From positions 7,528 through 71,527 of the forward strand of contig VZRG01001573.1 in the NCBI GenBank assembly GCA_013397435.1: a stretch of 64,000 nucleotides of DNA, read 5' to 3'. A model generated the notes under the pieces. It was given only the letters and a program-made list of their open reading frames with translations, did no database searches and was not told the DNA's origin. The DNA is from Erythrocercus mccallii (taxonomy: Eukaryota; Chordata; Aves; Passeriformes; Dicruridae). The stretch's first letter is position 1. Every line of letters begins with the position of its first letter. The position numbers and the translations under genes are program-made. Of this stretch, positions 50,129-63,100 are shown piece after piece.

Positions 50129-51099
50129 TTAAATAAATTAATTACAAATACAATTAAATAAATTCAATTCACAAACCACTGTGCTGCGTCCTCTGTAATT
50201 ACTTTCTGTGTGAAGAATCTGTCAAGCCACTGAGACAAGTGGGTATTGATCCTTACTGAAGAGCACTGGGATCTTGTGTTCTGATATGCTGATCCTTTTG
50301 GCTAACAACAGATGGGTGGTATTTATGGTTCAATTTCCCTTCCTATAGAGCCTGGCAATGGAAGGAGTGCAAACGGGTGCCCTATGGTGAGAGAGCTGTT
50401 TTTCTAGCCCATACAGCCATGAGCAGTATCTGAAATGTGCTTTGACTGTTGGGTAGTTTACAAAAAGATATGTTGTATGGAGATTTCTTCCTTCTATTTT
50501 GGGATAAAGATTCATATCCATTTCCCCAAAAATATGTGAAGGAAACTTTGCTTGACATACTTATGTATGTTTTGTCCATCATTCTGAAACTTGCTAGTTC
50601 TTTTTGCCTCATTCAAACCTTTGAGCCTGGAATGTTGGTAAAATCTAGACCAATCAGTGACACACTTGAATCCTTTTAAGAATTCCAGATGAAAATAAGT
50701 GTAAAACAATGGCATTTATTCGTCATCAGTAGGTGATACTTGTGAACAATTGTGCACTGTCAGCCTCTTGAATTCGAATTTTCTTGTCTTTTGTGGTTTG
50801 TGTAGCATCAAATGTACAGCAAGACTTGCTCTAAAGCATGTCTGTGCTGCAGAATTTTTCAGAATGGCTATTTTGATTATCTTGGGTTGAAGAGAGAAGG
50901 AGAAGCTTCAGCTGTGGGGGAGAAAACATTAAATACATGCAGTTCTGTGGCGCAGTGCAAGTACCTGAGGCACCGGCTCTTCAGAAGCACAGGCAGCATT
51001 TCTGAGCTGTGCCTCTGCCAGTGTGGGAGCTGGAGTACACTGAGGGGGAAAGAGGATAACTTTCTTTTTCTCCCATAGGAAAGTGGTTGATTGAAAGGT

Positions 51100-51545
51100 G
51101 AGTAGGAAGAAAGTGAGCACCGGAAAATCCCCTCTGCTTTCTAGCTCGATGCCTGCCAGATGTTTGAGCTGTGCGGGAATTGATTTACAACCGCTCTGGG
51201 AAGCTGGGAAATCTGACAAAGATAGCACTGCCCACTAACAGTGGGGGAAACAGGAAGTAACAAAGGAAACAAGTCATTGCCTCGGCGTCACTTTTGGCCA
51301 CAGTGCAGATGCACAAGCAGTTGGGGCAGGGTTTCTTTTCCTTTTGTGTGTTGAGCAGACGGCAGCTACAGCTGTGGCTTTCAACCTGGGAGTTCCCAAA
51401 GGTGGGAGAAGTGCAGAGATGTTCCTGCCATGCCTGAGAGGGGTCATAAGTTGTTAATGGCTCTGTCATCACAAAGGAAACAATCATTCGGTGAAACTGC
51501 CAGCAGAAAAAGTATGTGTCGGTCGGACAAGGTCACCAGGTTAGT
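51100..51545 (+). promoter_or_regulatory. Candidate intronic enhancer or alternative promoter with ETS-type sites
   Basis: A locally more GC-rich stretch about 5.5 kb before the first coding exon. It contains a strong ETS/PU.1-type site ACAGGAAGTAAC at 51,250-51,261, an ACCGGAAAATCCCC block at about 51,119-51,132 (ETS plus NF-kB-like), repeated AAAGGAAAC words, and a splice donor-like CACCAG|GTTAGT near 51,540. SH3BP2 is known to act in blood cells and osteoclasts, which would fit PU.1 control, but the role is inferred from motifs only. Confidence 0.25.
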
Positions 51546-54500
51546 GCTTTTTGCGGCTTGTGTTTCTGTCATCTTTTCTCCTTGAGGTAGAGAGCAGACT
51601 GCAACTAAGAGTACAATGTGGTATCTGGGCTAAAACGCTTTTAACTCATGCAGAAATTTAAATGATAAAGAACTTGGAGGGGGAAGAGATGAGTTGGGTG
51701 TTGGTTGAAAACTTGTCAGAAAAGAAAAGCAAGTTGAAGCAAGTTAAAGAGAGTAAATTTAGTTCCACAGAGTATCTCAGTCAAGTTTCTTTCTCTTTGT
51801 TCCCTTTGTCTTGTAAGATTTTTTTTACTTCAGTGTTTGTACTGTGCTATTAATCTTTCTGAGAGAGTATTGTGAAAGGGGCTGTTAGAGGTATTAAGAA
51901 ATGGAATGTGTAACCAAGAAAAGTAGGAGAGATATGGAAAAGTATTTCAGAAGTACTGGAGAATGGTTAATAAATGGACAAGAGACCTGATAATTCTGCA
52001 GAAAGCAGTTTTAAGAACAGAGAGTAAATGTTTTGATGGTTGAATCAGAGCAATCATTCTAACTCAGAACTGCTGAGCGCATATAGGGGAAACTTTTCCT
52101 GTTCTGCAGTGTGTAATGCTGCCTCATTTTTGGTAAAGTCTGATACTTCAGTTCTCCCTCTGCACGATTTGAAGAATACATTCATTTCTGTAAGTTATGT
52201 GTTATATATGTCATGTTATTTGTAAGTTATATATTCAGAAGTAAACTAGCATCTGGCTTAGCTAGGTTTTACTTTTAAGTAAAATTTAAAGACTGGAGCT
52301 TATGAGAGTACAATTCTAAAAGTTCTCAGATGTAACTGGCACAGACAGCATTCTTACAAATTTAACTTTTTTTTACTTTTTGTAGTGCAGCTTTGGAGGC
52401 TGGTTTTTTTTTGGTTTTTTCCAGCATGACCAACAGGGCCAGATCATAAATATTATTAAAACAAATGAGAACTTTTAAAACAACTGTTGGCAGCTGTAAT
52501 CTCAGAGACAAGGGTAACATATTTTTTTTGCCTATATACTGCAAGATGTGGAGAAAATCACAACTGCCATATATTCTGCTGAAGTTAAGCAAGAACTGAG
52601 AACTCTTCCAGGATGCAATCCTTAATTGAATCAACTTGTATTTGCTCTAATTGGGCTGAATGCCAATAGCTCTTAGGGCCAAGAGGGGTAAGTGTACTTC
52701 TATAATGTAATCCAGATTTTTAATGTGGCAGAATTTTACTTTTACTCATGGAGGGACTTTTAGCCTGTAAAATTATGCCCTAGCCTTCAATCTAGCTATT
52801 CTCTATCCTCTCAGTGAGGTGATTGATTAAAATTGCTTCACAGGTGTATACATTTACCTCTACACAGAACAGAAGTCTGCTATCCATTCAGAGTGTGAGC
52901 TTGGTAGCAGTACTATGATTCAGAAAATACTTCTATATCTGACTAGCCCTATCTTGGTTACAGGCTGAAGTGTGTAAATTCACTTTTTTCATGCTGTTTA
53001 ACTTTCAGAGTACTATGAAATTAAAAATGGCTTATTGTGATAGTGTTTGAGAAAAGTATACTTATGTGATAGACTTGGGCTGACTTTATTGATACATTAG
53101 CAATACACTTGAAATTGGTTTGGTTTGCAGTCTGGTAGACCAGTTTGTATATAAGAAGTAGTTACAATAGTGATTGTATAAGCTCTGTATCCTGTTCCAG
53201 AGTACCGATTGCACTGTTCTGTCTTCCCAAAAGCACTCATGAGCGATGAAGCACATCCTAGAAACTGCTGTTCTACTATTTCTCCTACTACACTCCAAGG
53301 CCTTTCATCCCCCTCACAGGCATAGAATTGTCACAGGGATCACCTGAGAAATGAAGTGATGCAAGACCTTTCCCTGACTGCTGCCATCCTCTTCTTGTTC
53401 AGAGGGTTCCATTCAGTGGGGGAGAAGATTAATTCAATAGCCACATGCAGCGGGTTTGGGACTTGGTGGAAAAATTGATTAAAAAATATGCATCTAGTTC
53501 CTTGGTGAATGGGAAGAGGAATAAAGTGTGTAGCTATTACTAGAAGCTTTTACCAAACAATGCATGGCGGATGTTGCCTTCTGTTGCCTGTGACAGAGGA
53601 CCAGTGTCAGAAGGAACTGCACTGAGTGAGCCCTTTCTCTTAAAAGGTTATCAGCCCTGTGGAAGAGCCTCTCCTATGCACCAGAGGTGAAAATGTGTAA
53701 AGGGAACTTTGGCTCATAGTGTAAGAATGTAGCTGCATAAGAAACTACTGGGAAATATCCCCCTGTTCTCAGTAATGCCAAAGTTAACTAGGTCTGCAGT
53801 GACTTCAGTGACTGCCATGGCATGTACCTGGTAATGCAACATCCATCTGCTCTGGGTGTAGTGTGTTAAAGAAGTTACAACAGGAATATCAAGACCTGAA
53901 GGAACTATTCAGTGAGCTAAAGGCAACCATACTGTAGATGCTAAGACCAGAATAATCTTTGAGCTTCCACTTTTTCCTTCTCTCCCAGCCCTACAATAAA
54001 GATTCTGAAGTTAGATTTGTTTTGACAGCTTTCTCCCAACAGTGTGATGCAAAATAGCAACATCTGTCCTTACAGAGCTGTTTTCTGCAGTCAAGAAAAT
54101 AAGAAAAATCTGCCTGGGACTAGAGTCAGAGTACTTAAATGCATTTTAGCAGCCTAACTGAAAGATTTCAACTCAGAATACCAAAGTCTTCCTTAAGTGT
54201 CTGCTTTATGCCTGCAAATGAAAGTGCTTGAGGAGTGTACTGATGTGATGGAGAGTGTTATAAGCCACACTGAAATCCAGATAATAGGCTTAGCTGCCTC
54301 TAAGTCTGTTGAAAAGCCTGGTGCATTAAGTGGGCTCTTTAGTTCACATAATGTGTACTTGGTGGCATGGATTTCAGCTGTGTCTCTTTTTACTCATTTC
54401 TTTTATTCACTTAATTGGTATGGGGAAGTTCTAAGTTTTGGTCTCTCTTTTCCGGACTGTTTTATAGTAAGTAGCCAAAAGTAAGAAATGGGGAAGCAGA

Positions 54501-54646
54501 ACCTGATACTCTGCTGTCCTTTCCTGTCAGTTAAATCCTGTAGTCATCACACTGTAGACCCGGATTATTTTATTTTCCCCTGCTTACTCCTCTGCTTCCA
54601 TAATTTTTTTTTTCTTTCCTGTCTGCCTTAAGATCTGGCTTTTCAG

Positions 54647-54680
54647 GTCGAGGAGATAATGCCCATCCAAGCATGCTTCA
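54647..54680 (+). other. Candidate 34-nt microexon upstream of SH3BP2 coding exon 1
   Basis: It is preceded by a very strong polypyrimidine tract and TTTTCAG, and followed by TTCA|GTGAGTAG. If spliced to 57,025, its ATG at 54,673 reads Met-Leu-Gln and then in frame into the SH3BP2 start (Met-Met-Ala-Ser). That would give a tiny N-terminal extension. Only the splice signals and the phase support it. Confidence 0.2.
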
Positions 54681-57024
54681 GTGAGTAGTCTGACTGTTGC
54701 TCTTCCCTATAGAAGGCAAACATGACCAGGACAAATATTTCTGATTTCTATATTTACCTAGGGTAGCATATACTTACTACCAACGTTTGACTTTGGCTTT
54801 CTAGGAATTTCAGCTTACTGGTTGTTCTGAATAACATCTCTGAGAGGTTAACTCTGCCTCTTCTGATAGTGTTCAGCCTAGGTACAGAACAAGGAAACAG
54901 TTTCACAGCATGCACTGGGTGCTTCAGTCCTTTCTTCTGTTCTTTGTAGTAAAGATATAGAGGATTGGAAGACCTAAGATGAACTTGAAACTGATGGATG
55001 GCATTGAGACTAACGTTGGAAAATTAGCATCAGAGTATATTTATCTGAATGAAAAGGTTTCATTTTTACTTAGTCTATTTTCTGAACATAACTAGAAACA
55101 GACTGAAGTAACTTAAGTTCTGATGTTTAAACATTGGTGTGCATATTCTTAAAAGAAGAAGCCCAGGACTTGCCTTTGCAATCCTTATTTCAAGGAAATC
55201 ACTCTTAGCAGTATTGATGTGGTTTGGTGTCAGCGGCCAGCTGGGTAACACTCTCCATTTCCCTCACTTCAACTTTTCTGCAAGATGTGGAGAAATAATT
55301 TGAAGGATTTAGTGGGGCAGGGGGGATGTTAGCTTCTGCTACTATTTTTTTTGTTAATTTATTCTTAAAAGATTAAAATACATGAGTAGCCCCTTTTTGG
55401 ACACGTTGCTGTTGCTAGAAATTTTGTGGAGGAGGAGGAAATAACTCAGCTTGGAAAGATCTGAATCATTTAATAAGAGCAGGGAGGAAACAGCAGAAGG
55501 AAGGATATAGCTGAGAAGAACAAAAGCAACTTACCTCTTGGTGAGCAGGAAGGTCCTGGGTGAAAATTGGGATATCAACGTGTCAGCTGTGAGAGCCCTT
55601 TTAGGGCCTTGGGTCCTATCTTCTCTGGCTGTGCCTGCTTCATAGGGGGGACCAAAACCTAATTTTGGTGATTAAATCTTCTAGGCTGCCTAGAGAATTT
55701 AATTTAGTTTAAACTCTCCTGGTAGAAATTGCTAGGAATTTCCACCCTTTCCCACACATGAATCATCAGCAAACAGCAAACAGTTACATCTATATCCTAA
55801 ACGGATCCACCGCAAGATCCACTGACTCGCAGTTCTGTTTTTCCTAACGCATACAATGGATACGTACTTTGCTATTGCACCTCAACAAATCTGAAACTCT
55901 TCCTTATTCTTTTCAGAATGGGAAAAGCCACTTTAGGTTGGAGGGACAAGTGCTTGGGCAGGGTGTTGTGCTGAGGCTCTTGGGTTCTGTGCTTAGCCTC
56001 ACAATTTACCTCCCTTACGGTCCCTTTTGGGTGAGGGAGAAACGAACAAGATCCATTAAATTTCAGTCCTGCACTGAAAGCTTATCAGTTCTAACATGCC
56101 TTTATCAGAAATTAATTAACTGGAACTTCATTAGTATGCCTTTTACCAGCAAAGGTCTCTAGCCCTACACCTGATGATAACAGACCCTTTTATGTTTAGG
56201 TCAAAATTCCCGTTATCTCCATGCATTATTTCTTTTCTCCATGACACGGTAGGACCTTTAGCCTAGTTCTGTTAGCAGTTGAAGAAAGAAAGGGCTCATA
56301 GTCATATATCAGAATAAGTTACTACTTCAGAAACTAATCTTTTTGGTTTAAGATGACAGCAGAAAGAGTGGTAACTGTGGAGATTTTTGGTGTAGAGCAT
56401 TACATAAATAAGTAAGTGATATATAAATTAAATGGAAGCCTGCAGAAATCTGAGGGGAACTTCATTTGCACAGTATGCTGTCACATGTAACATCCAGTAT
56501 GAGATTATATACTAATCCTTTAATTAAAGAATTAAGAGTTAAAGAATAAAACATGTAAATACCAGGAGTAAGAAGTATTGGATGCTGCAGTTACTAAACC
56601 TTGACTTGATTCCCTTGTTGTACAGAAAATTATGTTTTCTGTATATATGTGCCATGTAGCATTTGGGAGAAGAAACCATTTTCTTTGCAGTCACCTGCCT
56701 GATTAAGTCTTGCAGTGTTATCCGGAGTATTTTTAAAACATAAATACTTAAGTAACATTTACTAAGCACTTTTTCTTTGTTTCAACAACTGTCAATCATT
56801 TTTGAGAGCTGTATAAAAATAAATCGGGGCTTTTTGCACCACTTTTTTTATACATTACAAAGTTCCTGGAATCTTTGAACACCCTGTCTGTGCTACATTC
56901 TTGAGTGCTGAACCACATTAGTTGTTTGGAAAGCTTGTTTAAGGAAACAAGCTTTGCTTCTCAGTACTCATTCCTTAAAGTAAAATCTGAGTTTTAAACT
57001 GGTTTTAATTATTTTAAATTGCAG

Positions 57025-57164
57025 AATGATGGCCTCGCAGGAGCAGGTCTGGCCAGTCCCAATGAAGGCAATTGGAGCACAAAACCTTCTGACAATGCCT
57101 GGAGGAGTCACCAAGTCAGGGTATCTTCATAAAAAAGGAGGCACCCAGCTGCAGATCCTGAAGT
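57025..57164 (+). CDS. SH3BP2: SH3BP2 first coding exon
   Basis: Acceptor TTTTAAATTGCAG and donor AAGT|GTAAGT. Coding begins at 57,029 (or 57,026) after at most four untranslated bases in this exon, so most of the 5' UTR must come from upstream exons. It encodes residues 1-45 plus one base: the conserved N-terminal WPVPMKAIGAQNLLTMPGG segment and the first PH strand GYLHKKGGTQLQILK. If the intron were retained, translation would stop at 57,217. Confidence 0.97.
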
Positions 57165-60100
57165 GTAAGTTGAATGAGGTATTAACTAAATTAAATGTTT
57201 TAAATGCTTGCCTCTGAGGCCAGTAAAAGATTTCATGTTAGCAGACTATTGAAGCTGTTTTTCCACTTTGTATTGGAATACAATTTTACTGGAGTATATG
57301 TATGAAAGACCCATATTGAAAGGTTTTCCTTTAATTGTTTTGCAACTGTAAATCTTAGATAATAAATGTTGCGGTTGATTCTATTTTGCTTGTTTAGTTC
57401 TCTTGTCAAGTCCTTCACAAGTAAGATTTTCAAGACAAACAGATTCCCAGGATATGTATTGATTTCAAATACTCTTTTCTGAAAGAAATTAGTACTCAGC
57501 TTTTTTTTTCCAGTTGATTATTCTTTACTGGAAAAAATATCCCCATCTCCTACTGCTGTTGTGAAATGGAAATTTTCTCACTGCCAACATTGGGCTGTAC
57601 TTAACAGTAATTTATTCTGAAATCAGAGTCGATTTACATGGGGAAAAGTTCATATTTTGGGTTTATTTATATGCTATTCATTTGGTATCCCTGTTTATAC
57701 TGAAACTATACTTAAATAGTTAAGGACAAAGATTACTACCTTTGATAAAGGAAGGAGTCTTGGCCTCTTTCAAAAAAAGAAAACAAGGTATCATTTTATT
57801 GGCAAGATTATGTACTTAAGGTGAAAGAAGAGAGGGAGATAATGGTTTTGGGGTGGATGTAAAAATGTATTTGTATCCTGTGGCTCTCTTCCTGCTATTG
57901 CTTATTCCACTAATAAAGGAGCACAGGTGGAAGTCAGGCCTGCAATGTCTGAGACTTCTTTTGAAGTTTTCAGATCAGCTGCCTCTCAAGTGAGGGAATC
58001 AAACATCACTTTAGTCCTGAAACTCTGGAAATGGACAGCTTCCCTGTGTGACTGATCATCAGCAAGCTGTTACTTAACTAGTTTGTGCTCATTTACAGTG
58101 ATTCATATGATTACTAAAATCTTAAACAGTAATTCTACTCATGCTAAGAGGTTCTAGTTGTTCTGCTATCCTTGGATTTATATTTTGCTCACTTTTTGTC
58201 TTTTCAGGGCCACTGAGATTTGTGATTATCCATGAGGGATGTATCTACTATTTTAAGAGCAGCACATCTGCATCTCCCCAGGGTGCATTTTCTTTGAAAG
58301 GTTACAACAGGTAAGTGCCAAGGAAGTTGTTTAACACCCAACCTCCTTTAACTTAGTGCTAGGGGCTATGGGTTTCATTTCTAATGAAATTGAACACAGC
58401 TACATCTGTTGTTTGGGTTAAGCATTGATCTCAGATTCCAAGAAATGTATTCCTTTCAAATTGTAGATATGACATTTCCTGTGCTTGGTGAGTGGAAAGC
58501 TTTCCTCTTCCGTAATTTAACCAGTAAAGCTGTTTGAATTGCAACGGCCTTACTCCTGTTACTGATTAATGCAGACTGTGTGTGCAGATGGTTTGTCTGA
58601 AAGAATCCACATCTATCTTTGTTCTGTAGTGACCAGAAAGGAATCAGAAGAGAAAATTTATGGAGCTACTGGTTCAGCAACTGTAGTTAGTGTTGAAACT
58701 GTATCAACTACAGAGTGCTAAATGAGAGAATGCATGTGCAAAGTATCTGACTCATTTCACTACACATTTTTAATCTTAATATTTACTTTGCAAGTTGAAG
58801 ACAGAAATATGTGGCTTTCAAGTTAGCCAGTACTGTCAGAATGTGAATGCAGCATAAGTACAAGGCCTCCTAATACATGTCCAGCCTAACTTTAGGGAAT
58901 TGCTGTTGAAATTGGCGCTAAGAAAGATTTAATGAGAAAGAGGGAATGTAGAGAAATATCATTGTATTGATCCTAACCACTGCAATTTTATTGTATATTT
59001 ATGTCTTGTACTGTATAATGTTCTCAGACTTGTGGAATAAAGAATTACCTTTTCTTAAATTATGAGAGCTTTTCTAACAGAGCATGACAATGGCATATTT
59101 TTAAGGGAAGGCACTTGTAAACATTGTAGCTGGCTAAAAATTCAAGATTAATTTGTAGAAGAAACCCACACTGTAATTTTGTCATGACTCCAGCTTCTGC
59201 TATCCACATGAATATGAGCAATACCATGGAATCTGTAAATGCTAGAGACCGTTCATTCATTTTTATGTATCTTCATTCTAGCAGCCTTGTAGAGACCTTG
59301 GTTGGAATAGGGACCAGGTCTTAATTAGTACAAGGCACAGACAAACATTATTGAAAAAGCATTTGAACTGACAGAATTGTTAGACTGAGTAGTTGCATAA
59401 GGGATTTTTAATTTTTTTTCCCCCTAGGAGTCTCAAATGAAGAAATTCCTTACACACACAAAAAGAAAGTGGTTAAGTTATGCTTATTTTAAAATAATAA
59501 AAATGTGCAAGAAGGTGTTTATAAGGAAAATGTGTAAAAAGGGAGTCTGACATTATTATTAATTTTCCTTATTTTCATGGGAAATGTGTTTTGATTTCTC
59601 CTCTGAAATAGTGACTTCTTGAAACAAAGGCCACAAGGACCCTGAGTATCTCTTGCAGTGTGTGATGCTTATGAATTAATGTGGTTCATTAACTCTTGAA
59701 CAGGTCAAAAGTTTATCAAAGTCTGGCCGGTGGATCAACAAGTGCTCTTCCTTTTGCACTGCCCCTTGTACCACAATAATGGAGAAATACTGCACATCTG
59801 GGGATTTCTGTAGTGATTTTCTGGGCTTGGGGGTTATTTTTCATAAGACAAAACTGGACAGTAAAACTGCTTTCTGTCAGTCTTTATGACTTGCACAGCA
59901 GCATTAACTATAGATTAAGGAGTTTCTGTATTGGTTGTTCTGTTTCTCAGGGTTATGCGGGCAGCTGAGGAGACAACATCAAGCAATGTGTTTCCTTTCA
60001 AGTTAGTTCACATAAGCAAGAAGCACAGGACGTGGTTTTTTTCAGCTTCTTCTGAAGATGAAAGAAAGGTAACTTTTTCTTCTTTTGCAATAGACTTTTC

Positions 60101-63100
60101 CTTGAAGCAAAAAGTGAATCTTGGACTTCCCTAAAATCTAAATGAACTGGAAATGCAGCTGTCACTGAAATTTGTATACCTAGTTCTTTGGGCTGGTCTG
60201 AAAATCATATCTGAAGTTTTAACTTTTAAGTTAATGTTAATTCAACTTGTAATTTAGGGAATGGCTGTGACATACTAGATGGCATGGGTTTCTCCATATT
60301 TCATAAATATTCTGTATTTATTTTTCACCAAGGTAAAAGTGGTGATACATTAAACCTTTGTTAAATTCTGAAAAATGTTCAGTGAAATCTCTCTCCCATA
60401 AACATATTCTGAATATATATCTGGCTTTAGGAATAACAGCCTGAAATTTGCAAACTGAAAATTTAATACTTCACTATGTTCCTACAGCATTTTAGATAGT
60501 CAAAACATTTGACTGCTGAGTCTTTTCAATAAAAAGTCATGGATAAATAGTATTTCAATGTATATTCCCTACACAGTTACTCTGTTCTTACAGAGGACAA
60601 GATACGTCTGCATTTAATGATTTAAAGATTGATGTGTTGAATGTTGTATTGTTATTTTTGTTTAGAATTGGATGCTATCCTTGAGAAGGGAAATTGATCA
60701 CTACCATGAGAAGAAAGAAACAATAATGGAATTCAGGTATAAACCCTTATTCTTTATTGTTTTTTTATCCCTTTTGCACTAGCTCTTTACAGTGGTGTTT
60801 TAGGCTTTTTGCACCTACAAGTAACTTCCTGTTAAATAAGAACAGGTGCAGTAAGACCCAAGAAGAAAAGCCCTTCCCAATTAATAATTTAAAGAATGTG
60901 AAGAAAACATGAAATCATTAAACAAAGAGCACTTTGAATGTCAGCTTGGTGTAAAAGAAATGAAATCTTTTAAAATACAGCAGCAATATATCTGACTGTT
61001 AACTGGGAAATAGGAACAGATTGTTTCTGCTTTTCCAGCATTCCTTTCCAGTGCTGCAGTCCTGCTAAACAGAAGTAACTCTGTCTTTTCTTTTGCAGTG
61101 ACTCTGGTTCTGATGTAGACAGTTTCTATGGCTCAGTAGAATGTCCCATTGACATCAAGTATTCCCATCATTCAGCAGATAATGAAGGTGACAAATGTAG
61201 ACACTGATAAATAAGGCTTCTTTGTTGCTTATTTATTTCTTCTGAATTCTGCAGGAATTATTCCCATAGCTTAAGTAAACTGATCCAATTTGTAACTGAT
61301 TTTTTTTACTAGGTCTCTCTCTGTTGTAGTTTTAAATTAGCAACAGATATTCTGTGCCATTAACTGTTGGTACAAATAAACTAAAGAATTTCAGATCATT
61401 TGAGGAGGTTAACTGAGAAGTGAGGACATGACAGAAAGTCTGTCAGGTAGGCATTCACAGCATATTTCAGCAGCTGAGTTCCTAGTCAAGAAATATGTTT
61501 GTGAAAACCAACATGAGAAACTTTGCCTTGAGGTTCAGCAGAGATCCTCTTCTAGGCCTTTCCCCATCTGCCTGTTCAGATTTCTAAGGGCAATGTTGAT
61601 GGGAGCAAGTACTCTCATTTCCTGAAAGGAAATTCCTGACTATTCTTCCTGGCTAGGACGAAAAGGCAGGAATGGGTCTCGTTAGGAAATCCGGTTCCAT
61701 TGCTGCAAGCAGAGGAGAACACTCATCAGCATTTCATGTGGGGTTGTAGTTTAGTCCTTCTGATTTTATGGGAGGGGAGGGTTGTCTGCAAGATGAATGA
61801 TAAGAGGTCTAGCAGGAGTTTAAATTAGGAAAATTAGAATAACTGATTTTTATCAGATATTCTTACCTTATTTTAGGGCCTTTGTCTGCATATTGTCCTT
61901 CAGGCTCCTGTTATAATCAATGATGAGAAATTACTGCCTAGAAATAACATGGTTTTTGTGGCTTGGTTATTCTGCTTTACAGTTAAAGGCAGCATTGAAA
62001 CCACCTAAGCCATTTGTTGCGGTACTTTTTGTTGTTGTTGCTAGAGCAAGGCAAAAGAATTGAAATTGTTTTGTAGATCACTAAGCTTGTTTAATCTTCC
62101 ATATTGCAAAATCATAAATTTTTCTGTGGTAGGGTTAAATTTTGGGGGTTATATTTTTCTAAGTGCTTTTGTCAATGCATCCTTATAGTTGTGTCTCTGC
62201 AACTGATTTGAACTTCTCTCAGGAAGGCTGAAACCCTATCAAGTGCCACCAAAAATAACTCTTTTAACTTGTAAGATGAAAAAAAAATTTAATGTGTAGT
62301 GTACTTCATCTGCCTCTAAGTGATGGCTTTTTAAATTGACATAAAAATATAAGGAAACGTCTGGATAGCAGAGAGGTGGATCAAAACTATTAACTTTTTT
62401 CACCTCTTTTGAAAACATATCTGAAAAATATTTGTTTTAAAGATCATTAAGTACTTGATACTCTTTCTTAGGTTTCTTAGTTTCCAGGAATATTTATCAG
62501 AGTCTGACAAACTGATTTTTATCAGCAGATTACGACCAGGAGGAAGAGGATGAGTCTTATTTGCAGCCGGATACTTCTGACATAGTGAAAGATGGTATGT
62601 GATTTCTTTGATTCCTCTCACAGAAGGCCCCAGGAAGGGCCCCTAGTGAAGGCAATATTCATGTGGAATGCCAGGTTATTATTTTGTATTTGTTATTACC
62701 ATTCCAACTGGCAAAATAACTGAAGTAATGCAGAAGTACCTAATCTTGAGAGGTATTTAGGGTCAGAAATTTGTAATAACAGCAGTAACCATTTACAGAA
62801 AGCATTACATGCCTTTAGGGGTGTGTTTCCTTGCAAGCCTCCTGCCTGAGATGACCTGTATCTGGTCATCAGTCTGGAGCAGCAGTCATGTTTTTAAGGA
62901 AAAAATAGATTATGAAATGAAAAGTCTGTGCTAAGTCATCATAAGCCATGCCTGAAGAAAAATGACTGGAATTTATTGCCTATAACTTTCAGAATGGTGC
63001 TGAAAGTTAAATGCATGTTGAATACTATCAGACCTGATGCCAGTGAAATATCTTAGATCACAGGGAAAATTGATTTGAGAAGTCTCTTTTGATGACATAC

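Larger units (their letters stand above)
32125..57024 (+). other. SH3BP2: Probable SH3BP2 intron 1 (about 25 kb)
   Basis: Between the CpG island and the first coding exon there is no recognisable complete gene. The interval holds one CR1 (47,241-47,735), a few microsatellites and short tandem repeats, and several isolated stretches with splice-like borders listed separately. It ends in a normal acceptor at 57,021-57,024. The intron assignment assumes that transcription starts in the CpG island. The rest is AT-rich and unremarkable. Confidence 0.65.
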
